Assembly (NCBI RefSeq): GCF_017942085.1
Contig: NZ_JAGKSP010000015.1
Span: 1 to 64,000, forward strand
DNA: 64,000 bases
Source of the DNA: Paenibacillus lignilyticus
GTDB taxonomy: Bacteria; Bacillota; Bacilli; Paenibacillales; Paenibacillaceae
Reading direction: 5' to 3'
Below the pieces are notes generated by a model. It saw only the letters and a list, made by a program, of their open reading frames with translations. It was not told the origin of the DNA and did no database searches. Every line of letters begins with the position of its first letter. Position 1 is the stretch's first letter. Shown in pieces: positions 33,886 to 41,073 of the stretch. A program made the translations under genes and the position numbers.

Positions 33886-34653
33886 TTGGCCTATCAGGAA
33901 CTGAATGCCGCGCAAGTCATGGATCAACTTCTATATTCGCTTGATCGCCGTTTACCGCTCTCCGTTATCTCCGTAGGGGTTACCGAAACGCATGTCCTTG
34001 CTCAATATGAGGTTTATTCGGAAGATCAATTTATGAATCATCCGGAAGCGCAAGTTGCGAATCTTTCTAACGTAACAAGAGGGCATACGCATCGCGGGAT
34101 TACGTTTCCAAACCTCGAGGCTCGCGATGCTGCGTTAGAAGCGGTGAGAAATGCGGATATCGTCGGTATCAATATTCGGGTATCAAGGTCAGGGGAATTT
34201 ACCCGGCAAGTATTCGATGTCTATGGCATAGCGCCGAGCTATGTTTTCGAGGCTTACACAAGGCGAGTCATCATGATTTCTCAACAACGGAAATTTCATG
34301 ACATGCTGACGAATAGAAAGATTAGCATCGTGTGCAGTTACGCGGACGAAGTAAAGAGAGCGTTGGAAAACAGGCTGCAGGCTAAGCTGAATTTCCGAAT
34401 AACGGGCACGATCAACATCGAGCGGTATGAGGATATCCCTCGGGTAAAGCAGGAATTAAAGGAATGCGAATTCGATTTGTGTTTGCTGGCTGCCGGAACG
34501 AATGCAGTCATTCTCGCTCCGTATATCGCCACAGATTTGGGGAAGGTTGCGTTTGATCTCGGTCAGGGTATGGAAACGCTAATCACCGGCAAGATCGAAG
34601 GAGAGGAGTGGCTCTCCGGACAGATCGAGTTAGCTAAACTCATGGAAATGTAA
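33886..34653 (+). CDS. GT-D fold glycosyltransferase-like protein
   Basis: The 255-residue protein's C-terminal half (CLLAAGTNAVILAPYIATDLGKVAFDLGQGMETL) matches the 31312 protein, placing it in the same GT-D-like group. Its N-terminal part is more diverged and the usual RxGDGE-like signature is weak (IVGINIRVSRSGEF), so activity is less certain. The TTG 33886 start has AAGGGGG seven bases upstream. It is the last gene of the glycan operon. Confidence 0.65.
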   Translation: MAYQELNAAQVMDQLLYSLDRRLPLSVISVGVTETHVLAQYEVYSEDQFMNHPEAQVANLSNVTRGHTHRGITFPNLEARDAALEAVRNADIVGINIRVSRSGEFTRQVFDVYGIAPSYVFEAYTRRVIMISQQRKFHDMLTNRKISIVCSYADEVKRALENRLQAKLNFRITGTINIERYEDIPRVKQELKECEFDLCLLAAGTNAVILAPYIATDLGKVAFDLGQGMETLITGKIEGEEWLSGQIELAKLMEM

Positions 34654-34666
34654 GGACGCTGTCAGC

Positions 34667-34701
34667 CGGCACCGGTATATATGAGGTGGCCGGTTGTTTT
34701 A
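34667..34701 (+). terminator. Terminator of glycan operon
   Basis: AGCCGGCACC (about 34671-34680) pairs imperfectly with GGTGGCCGGTT, followed by a T-rich run. It divides the glycan cassette from the CRISPR locus. Confidence 0.7.
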
Positions 34702-34799
34702 TTCCGTTTACGGAACGTTCTCAAGATTGAATTGAGGACGGCGAATTGAAGTCATGATACGATTTTTTCCGGAGTATTCTATAGGGGAGTGATGCTCAA

Positions 34800-35504
34800 A
34801 TGATTTTTGACGTCCAGACTTTTGTGTCCCGTCTCCTATTTGACAACTTCCGGAACGTGGACTTGGAGCGGCGGCTGCGCCTGACATCTCCTCATACAGG
34901 AGAAGTATGCGCTTATTGCGGCAACCGGTTTGAATCGATGGTGCCGATGAAGCAGTTGGAGTTGTCTCGCTATACCGACTGGCATCTCCATCAAGCTCGA
35001 ACAAGCGTCTTATTCTGTCTTCCGTGCACGACGGTTCTCAGAACGGATGACTTTCGGCGCAAGGCTGTCGTTGCCTGCGCGAATGCGGTCCGATTCTTGA
35101 CGGTAGCAGAGCCGAACGATAGAGAAACGCTCATCCGATCGCTGTTTTATACGCCGCCTCCTCCTCCTTTTGCAATCAGTATTCCATCCGATTATCGAAA
35201 ACATATTACGCTCCGCGCCAAGGTTAATTACGACCAGTCGCAGTTTTACGTCCAATTCGGCGAACATTCGGTTCTGCTTATTCCCGCTTTACATCGAAAA
35301 GTGTATGAAACGTCAAAGGCTTTGATTCGGTCCGGCGTTTCCTCCGTTCAAATCGAGAGGGGCACGTATGCTCAAGGTAATTCTCAGCAATACGAGTCTT
35401 GTCTCGCGTCCTATCGTCCCTCACCCGTATTAAGGCTAGTATTGGAGCTAGCCAAGTTTGACCATCCGCATTGGAAGGAGCAGGAGGGATCGACATGTCC
35501 GTAA
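34800..35504 (+). CDS. csf1: Type IV CRISPR-associated protein Csf1-like
   Basis: The 234-residue protein has a four-cysteine zinc-finger pattern, CAYCG near residue 39 and FCLPC near residue 73, the defining mark of Csf1, the large-subunit-like protein of type IV effector complexes. The remainder has low similarity to anything I can recall, as expected for this fast-evolving family. The call leans on the neighbours: Csf2-, Cas6- and Csf3-like RAMP proteins and a RecD-like helicase. GGGGAG lies ~10 bases before the ATG. The gene overlaps csf2 by ten bases. Confidence 0.75.
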   Translation: MIFDVQTFVSRLLFDNFRNVDLERRLRLTSPHTGEVCAYCGNRFESMVPMKQLELSRYTDWHLHQARTSVLFCLPCTTVLRTDDFRRKAVVACANAVRFLTVAEPNDRETLIRSLFYTPPPPPFAISIPSDYRKHITLRAKVNYDQSQFYVQFGEHSVLLIPALHRKVYETSKALIRSGVSSVQIERGTYAQGNSQQYESCLASYRPSPVLRLVLELAKFDHPHWKEQEGSTCP

Positions 35505-36352
35505 TCGAAACGATTCGCGGCACGGTCAAATCGCTGCAGCCGATTGTTCACGGAGCCGACATTCCGGATGAGGGGATAGCTGCTCAAGGGAATGAGCAAT
35601 TTTTTCGTAAAATGAAAGTCTGGTATGAAGGGAAGGCCGTACATATCCCCGTAATCAGCGGAAACAGTATTCGCGGCATCATGCGCCGATTAGGCGCGCA
35701 ATCCTTTCTGGAAATGCTGGAGCTTGATCCGGAACGCATCGGGCGAAAATTGCATTATCTGTTATATTCCGGAGGATCTCTCGAGACAGGCGCGGCGAAA
35801 GGAAGGCAGAAAGCAAGGCAGGAACCGAACAGGCCATTCGTCGAGGAGCTTCGGGAGCATATCCCGCTTGCCTCCTTAATGGGTTGTTCATATAAACGGC
35901 AGCTGCTTCACGGCAAATTGATTACCGACTTCCTGGTCCCGATCGTAGACGAAGTGGCTGAGCTGTACGGGCAGCCGAAACCGGGCATTCGCGCCGCCGA
36001 AATAACCGATTGGATGTTCTATACCCGGCAGTACCGTTCGGATTATCCGCAATCGGACCGCAACCAAATGATCTACAAAACGGAATATATCGTACCCAAC
36101 ATGACCTTTGTGCACGGCTTTACTTTAATGGGGGCAAGCAGAGTGGAAACCGCTTTGTTCTATCATCTGTTGGAGGAGCTGAACCGATATGGCAGAGTCG
36201 GAGGCAAAGTCGCGCAGGGCCATGGGAAAGTCGAGTTCCGGTATACCTTGCAGGCGGATCGATCATCGGAGCCTTATATCCGCTATATCGAAAAGAACAA
36301 AGAAACGATAGCGGCGTTTCTGCAGTCCAATTGGAACAACGGGGAGAACTAG
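35495..36352 (+). CDS. csf2: Type IV CRISPR-associated RAMP protein Csf2 (Cas7-like)
   Basis: The 285-residue Cas7-family backbone subunit would coat the crRNA in the effector complex. RAMP features are VHIPVISGNSIRGIMRRLGAQ near residues 45-66, ASLMGCSYKRQLLHGKL, and a C-terminal glycine-rich loop RVGGKVAQGHGKVEF. GGAGGG sits six bases before ATG 35495. Translation is coupled to csf1. Followed after 21 bases by a ComP-like kinase gene, so the kinase appears to be in the same transcription unit. Confidence 0.85.
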   Translation: MSVIETIRGTVKSLQPIVHGADIPDEGIAAQGNEQFFRKMKVWYEGKAVHIPVISGNSIRGIMRRLGAQSFLEMLELDPERIGRKLHYLLYSGGSLETGAAKGRQKARQEPNRPFVEELREHIPLASLMGCSYKRQLLHGKLITDFLVPIVDEVAELYGQPKPGIRAAEITDWMFYTRQYRSDYPQSDRNQMIYKTEYIVPNMTFVHGFTLMGASRVETALFYHLLEELNRYGRVGGKVAQGHGKVEFRYTLQADRSSEPYIRYIEKNKETIAAFLQSNWNNGEN

Positions 36353-36372
36353 AATTGAAATGAGGGATACCC

Positions 36373-38685
36373 TTGGTGGTCCGTTTTCATATTAAATATT
36401 TGATCCTGCCGATTGTTATTTTTGTTGCATTCGTATTTATACTCACCATTCAAAAGCCCTATATCGGGATCAAGCTTCATGAGACGGCCAGCGGCGAGTG
36501 GCGAATTACCAATATCGATGCGGATGGTTGGGCGCATAAGCAAAATATTGGAGTGGGCGATTCCGTCATTGAGATCGATGAGAATGAACCGGGGCTTGCG
36601 TCGACGGTCAAAACCTACGGCATTCTCGAGCAGGCGCGCAGCATCGCGATTGAACGAAACGGCACGGTCGAATCGTACGAGATCCCAAGCGGATTGACGG
36701 AGGGCCAGTTTAGATTATTCGTGTTGTATCCGGGGTTTACTTTCCTTATTATTATGGCCATCTCGGGATTCATCGTGTTTAAGAAGCCTGATCTTCCCTA
36801 CTTTTACGGTCTTTTTTTCTTTCTCGTTTTAGTCGGATTGAGTTATGTTTGCGGGGGAGCCTCTTCCCAGGGACATGTGTTGCCCGAGTTATTCAGCGGA
36901 GCGGCTTTCTTGTTTGTTCCCTATTGTTTCCTGCACTTTTTGAATAGCTATATCCAATCCATTGGCGGAACAAGCATCGTTCCCCCTTTTATTCTACGAT
37001 TATTCATTGCGCTTAACGGATTGCTGATCGGCATGGAAGCTGTTTTTACGCTCCTGCAAGTAAGCTCTGCTTATGAGATCGTAACGCTTTCCCTGTTGAG
37101 CTGGTTCATCACCGAGTGCGCGGTGTGCGTACTGCTGCTGGTTATGGCCGGTGTGCGGAACCGGTTGCTGATCTATAAGACCGAGATCAAAATTATGCTC
37201 CTCGGCATATTTTTCTCGTTTGGACCGTTTATCGGACTTTACGCCATTCCGAAGCTAATGGACGGCTCCGGCTGGGTATCGGCGGGACATACCGCGATAT
37301 TCCTTGTCTTGCTCCCTGCAACGTTTATTTATTTGATTACGGCCAAACGATTGCTTGATATTGACTTTTATCTCGGACGGTTTCGCTATAATGCCGGACT
37401 AGCTTTCATATTGTCGTTCATTCACTGGCTGCTGGATTCGGTTCTGAGCCACACGCCGGATCTGGAAATCGAATCGCTGGTCTACTTTCCTCTCATCGTG
37501 ATCTTAATGCTGTATCTTAAGGAAATGCTGGATTTCCGTTTTCGATCCAGGCACTTCATGATGAAAAAAGATTTTCAATTGAGAATGGACCGATTTGCCT
37601 CCCGAATTTCGAAAGTTATGAAAGTAAGCGAATTAGAAGAACAATTCATACAGGAAATCAAAGAGGGGCTTGGCATTCAAGCTGTATCCTTATTGGAGGT
37701 GGACCGGCGCGATTCCACCATCGAGTTGATTGGCGGTTATGAGAGGTACCCGATCGAATTGGTGACGAATGCGCTGTTCATAAAACCGCTTCCGCTCGGC
37801 TTGATCGAAGTATTGAATAATGGCGCGATCCTATTGGCCGGGGAGAGAATGGGTAAGCGGTGCATCGTATGGATCGGAGAAAAACAAAACGCCACCTCGC
37901 TCAACATTGACGAAAGAGTGTGGCTTAAAACCTTATCCCGCTACGTCAGCATCGTTTATGAGAATCTATCCCTCGTTCAAGGGCTTTCCGACGAATTCAA
38001 GGATACCGTGAAGCAGCAGTCCGAAAGGAATACGCCGCCGTGGCTGATGCGCTTCATCTTTAATTTGCAGGAAAATGAAAGAAGCCGGTTCGCATTGGAT
38101 CTGCATGATTCGGTCTTGCAAAATCAACTGTATTGGTACAGAAGAATCGGGGAAGTAACGACTGATTTCGAAATGTCGGACGCGGTGCGGCAGGAAATGA
38201 TCGCCATTAGAGAAGGATTGCTCGACGTCATTCATGAAACGCGTTCAACCTGCAATGAGCTTAGGCCGTCTTTGCTGAAGGAGATCGGGCTCGTCGAATC
38301 GTTAAAAGAGTTGTTCCATACGATACAGATGCGCGAAAACTTTACGATCGAGTTCGATTACGATGAATTCGATATGGAATTGGACTACGAGTATACGATT
38401 GCGATGTACCGAATTATGCAAGAGCTTCTCGGAAACGCCGGGAAGCATTCTAAAGCATCGAAGGTGAAGGTTCACCTCTCTATCATGCCGCATGAAATCT
38501 CGTTGTTATATAGTGACGATGGAATTGGAATAGGCAATGCCAAGAAGCGTGGCGATTTAAGCCGCATCGGGCTTACCGGCATAAAGGAACGCGTGACCAG
38601 CCTAGAAGGCAGAATCCAATTTAGCGGGAATAAGGAGACCATTGTCAGAATCTGGCTGCCGCGACTGGTTTCTCCGGTCGAATGA
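36373..38685 (+). CDS. ComP-like sensor histidine kinase
   Basis: The 770-residue membrane kinase is close in size to B. subtilis ComP (769), the receptor for the ComX pheromone. Order: a membrane segment (~9-25), a PDZ-like extracellular stretch (IGVGDSVIEIDENE, ~30-110), about seven membrane segments (~115-385), a GAF-like linker, the HisKA_3 dimer helix with ERSRFALDLHDSVLQNQL (His near 578) and an ATPase domain (ELLGNAGKHS, DDGIGIG). The start is TTG 36373 or GTG 36376 after GAGGGA. It sits inside the CRISPR locus; no ComQ or ComX gene is seen nearby. Confidence 0.85.
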   Translation: MVVRFHIKYLILPIVIFVAFVFILTIQKPYIGIKLHETASGEWRITNIDADGWAHKQNIGVGDSVIEIDENEPGLASTVKTYGILEQARSIAIERNGTVESYEIPSGLTEGQFRLFVLYPGFTFLIIMAISGFIVFKKPDLPYFYGLFFFLVLVGLSYVCGGASSQGHVLPELFSGAAFLFVPYCFLHFLNSYIQSIGGTSIVPPFILRLFIALNGLLIGMEAVFTLLQVSSAYEIVTLSLLSWFITECAVCVLLLVMAGVRNRLLIYKTEIKIMLLGIFFSFGPFIGLYAIPKLMDGSGWVSAGHTAIFLVLLPATFIYLITAKRLLDIDFYLGRFRYNAGLAFILSFIHWLLDSVLSHTPDLEIESLVYFPLIVILMLYLKEMLDFRFRSRHFMMKKDFQLRMDRFASRISKVMKVSELEEQFIQEIKEGLGIQAVSLLEVDRRDSTIELIGGYERYPIELVTNALFIKPLPLGLIEVLNNGAILLAGERMGKRCIVWIGEKQNATSLNIDERVWLKTLSRYVSIVYENLSLVQGLSDEFKDTVKQQSERNTPPWLMRFIFNLQENERSRFALDLHDSVLQNQLYWYRRIGEVTTDFEMSDAVRQEMIAIREGLLDVIHETRSTCNELRPSLLKEIGLVESLKELFHTIQMRENFTIEFDYDEFDMELDYEYTIAMYRIMQELLGNAGKHSKASKVKVHLSIMPHEISLLYSDDGIGIGNAKKRGDLSRIGLTGIKERVTSLEGRIQFSGNKETIVRIWLPRLVSPVE

Positions 38686-38719
38686 CCTGTAGTCGGAAGA
38701 TCACTGAAAGGAGTGCCTC

Positions 38720-39379
38720 ATGATCAGCATATTGCTTGCAGATGACCATCCGTCGGTCCGAGAAGGGACCATTCATATGCTTGAAAGGGAAAGCGATATG
38801 TCTATCACTGCCGTATCTTCGGGAACGGAAGTACTGGAGATGTTTAAACAGGCCACGTTTGACGTCCTGCTGCTTGATCTGATCATGCCCGGCATGAACG
38901 GTCTTGAGGTAGCCCGCAGCATCAGCGAACAAAATCTCGATGTAAAAATACTCATCTATACCGGTTACGATATTGAACCTCATTTTAATTTATTGATAGA
39001 GAACGGGGTTTCCGGATTTATCAGCAAATTGTCGACCCGAGAGCAAATGATCCAATCTTTGAGATGCGCCGTGAACGGGGAGGCGTTGATCCCGATAAGG
39101 CTTCTTAAGCAGCTCAGAAGAACCGACATCCAGGTTCTGCACGCCAAAGGGGAGAAATCGCTTGATCGCATTTCGATCAGCCCTAAGGAACAGAGCATCC
39201 TAAACGAAATTGCCAGCGGAAAAAGCAATAAAGAGCTGGCCGAGATTTTTTTCATGAGCCAGCGTACGATCGAGTATCATTTGACCCGCATCTTCGAGAA
39301 GTTGAATGTGAGCTCTAGAGGGGAAGCCATTGCAGAAGCGCAGCGGCTTGGATTGATTTCCGGTTTGGACTTGCGGTAA
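38720..39379 (+). CDS. ComA-like (NarL/LuxR-type) response regulator
   Basis: The 219-residue regulator is similar in length to ComA (214). The receiver has the DD pair (LLADDHPSV) and phospho-Asp in LLLDLIMPGMNG; the C-terminal LuxR helix-turn-helix is SNKELAEIFFMSQRTIEYHLTRIFEKLNV. AAAGGAG precedes the ATG. It pairs with the upstream kinase and closes the csf1-csf2-kinase-regulator transcription unit at a terminator. Three TTGCGG half-sites follow before cas6, suggesting it controls the second half of the locus. Confidence 0.88.
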   Translation: MISILLADDHPSVREGTIHMLERESDMSITAVSSGTEVLEMFKQATFDVLLLDLIMPGMNGLEVARSISEQNLDVKILIYTGYDIEPHFNLLIENGVSGFISKLSTREQMIQSLRCAVNGEALIPIRLLKQLRRTDIQVLHAKGEKSLDRISISPKEQSILNEIASGKSNKELAEIFFMSQRTIEYHLTRIFEKLNVSSRGEAIAEAQRLGLISGLDLR

Positions 39380-39432
39380 AGGACTTGCGGTGTGCGTATA
39401 CGGCACCGCTTTTTATATGCGGTAATTTGCGG
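39371..39432. promoter_or_regulatory. Three TTGCGG half-sites before cas6
   Basis: TTGCGG occurs at 39371-39376, 39385-39390 and 39427-39432. ComA of B. subtilis binds TTGCGG-N4-CCGCAA, with extra half-sites common. Here all copies are direct and no full inverted box is present, so binding by the ComA-like protein is possible, not shown. The first copy lies in the last codons of the regulator gene. Confidence 0.35.
39387..39414 (+). terminator. Terminator after ComA-like gene
   Basis: GCGGTG (39387-39392) pairs with CACCGC (39404-39409), followed by five T's. It splits the CRISPR locus into two transcription units. Confidence 0.75.
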
Positions 39433-39517
39433 ACACATTGGCGTTCAAGAACTGGAAACGGATTACATATCCTTAAGATTATACAGCTGCTTATACGGCA
39501 GCTAAGGATGTGTTGTC

Positions 39518-40312
39518 TTGATCGCGAATACGATCTTGCTGTTGCGAAACAGGCGGGATTGCCTAGACCGCAACGTCTATCCGAACTACATTCATGGTTG
39601 GGTGTACAACGAAATCCGCAATACGCCGGTCGGCCATTACTATCATGAAGCGCAGACAGCCCCTTTCGCGATTAAGGAAATCCAGAAAGATCGTGATGGC
39701 ACACTTATGCTCCATTTCATATTTTTTGACGTAAAGGTGATGCTGATATTCTTCCGTCAAGTCGAGAAGGGAAAGGTAGTCCGGTTAGGTCAGGATTATT
39801 ATTTGGTTGAAGACATCCTCTTGCACCATGATGATCACCCGAAGGCGGGAATCGTCAGCTATGATCTCTTTTACAGCCTTCCTATTGCCGAAAGCATAGA
39901 ACTGAACTTTCAATATACGGCGTTCAACAGCGGACGTACAACAGTGACGCTGCCGTTCCCGGACAAAATCGTGAACAGCCTCCTGAACAAGTGGAATGAA
40001 GCGGCGCCAGAGCCGATTGAATTTACTTCGGAGTTTAAAAAATGCCTGGTATCCGGCCTATTGATTGACTCCCATCACATTCATTCCGTGACCTATCCGA
40101 TTCGCAAGGACGTTTCCTTGAACGCCTTCTCCGGAAAGGTAGTATTTCGTAATGCGCACGAAGTTGGCAGCTTGAGGGGAATGCTTAATCGGCTGCTTCA
40201 TTTTTCGCACTATTCCGGCATTGGCTGGAAGTGTTCGTTCGGTATGGGACGCGTGAATCTGAACCCTAACTCGCTGAAGCAAGCATTCGGGGAGAGGAGG
40301 CTGCTTCTATGA
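39518..40312 (+). CDS. cas6: Cas6-like CRISPR RNA endonuclease
   Basis: The 264-residue RAMP-fold protein ends with the glycine-rich loop YSGIGWKCSFGMGRVNL, the signature of Cas6 enzymes that cut the CRISPR transcript at each repeat hairpin. His residues suitable for catalysis occur (for example HHDDH near residue 108), but the catalytic one cannot be picked. It starts with TTG after AAGGATG. The stop overlaps the next start by four bases (ATGA). Type IV systems often carry their own Cas6 variant (Csf5 or Cas6). Confidence 0.82.
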   Translation: MIANTILLLRNRRDCLDRNVYPNYIHGWVYNEIRNTPVGHYYHEAQTAPFAIKEIQKDRDGTLMLHFIFFDVKVMLIFFRQVEKGKVVRLGQDYYLVEDILLHHDDHPKAGIVSYDLFYSLPIAESIELNFQYTAFNSGRTTVTLPFPDKIVNSLLNKWNEAAPEPIEFTSEFKKCLVSGLLIDSHHIHSVTYPIRKDVSLNAFSGKVVFRNAHEVGSLRGMLNRLLHFSHYSGIGWKCSFGMGRVNLNPNSLKQAFGERRLLL

Positions 40313-41073
40313 GCAGCTACAGGAACCTTCAGATCACATTTACGTTAAGCACGGAAATGATTATTCCCGACCATCCGATTGGCTTTGATGCGCTGCTAAT
40401 GAAGGCGTTAGCCTTGAAGGAGAACCGCTCGCCGGAACAAGGCGAGGGCATTACTTCTTCGCCCGAGCTGCCGATTGAACGACATCAGGGCTCTTCGCTG
40501 TATTTGGCTAGCGTAGGGTTTACCCGTTCAGATGGAAGAAATGTGCAATTTTATACGAAACGCTATGCTGGCGACCTCCCGGAGGACCTCGATATAAGCG
40601 GAGGCTATTTCAAGGCGTACCACCGGAGCATCTATACGCTGGCTTGTCCGGCGGAGGTCACTTTCTATTGCCGGGGAGTACGGTCCGCGATACGGGAGCT
40701 GACCGCATTAATCCCTGCTTTGGGAGCGAAACGCTCGCAAGGATATGGAAAGGTGGCAAGCGTTCAAGTTGAAGAAATCAAGGAAGACCGAAGCTGGATT
40801 TATCGAAATGAACCGATGAGGGCCATTCCCATCCGATATTACGAGGATAAATTGCAGCAGTGGTATTATGCGTTCACATCGCCGGTTCCTCCGGGTTTCG
40901 CTCCGGAATCAAAGGAAGTTTGTTACTTGCCGCGCCCGAGTTCATGGCTTCATATTACTGCTGGCAGCGTTCAGGAGCAGAGCAAGCAATATGCGGATTC
41001 AACCGGAGCTGCGTCATTCAAGAAGAAAAAAAGCTTGCGAAAAATATGGAGTGATCGGAGCAATGAAGGATAA
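40309..41073 (+). CDS. csf3: Type IV CRISPR-associated RAMP protein Csf3 (Cas5-like)
   Basis: The 254-residue Cas5-family subunit would cap the 5' end of the crRNA. The N-terminal beta strand and PIGFDALLMKALAL (residues ~23-36) resemble the HxDALLA opening of Csf3, and ALGAKRSQGYGKVASVQV (near 140) is its glycine-rich loop. GAGGAGG precedes the ATG. The C-terminal ~40 residues are Lys/Ser-rich. It overlaps both neighbours and is part of the cas6-csf3-recD unit. Confidence 0.82.
   Translation: MSSYRNLQITFTLSTEMIIPDHPIGFDALLMKALALKENRSPEQGEGITSSPELPIERHQGSSLYLASVGFTRSDGRNVQFYTKRYAGDLPEDLDISGGYFKAYHRSIYTLACPAEVTFYCRGVRSAIRELTALIPALGAKRSQGYGKVASVQVEEIKEDRSWIYRNEPMRAIPIRYYEDKLQQWYYAFTSPVPPGFAPESKEVCYLPRPSSWLHITAGSVQEQSKQYADSTGAASFKKKKSLRKIWSDRSNEG

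Noticed and set aside
36373..39379. ComQ or ComX gene near the ComP-like kinase
   Set aside because: No isoprenyl-transferase-like or pheromone-precursor ORF is present in or around the pair.
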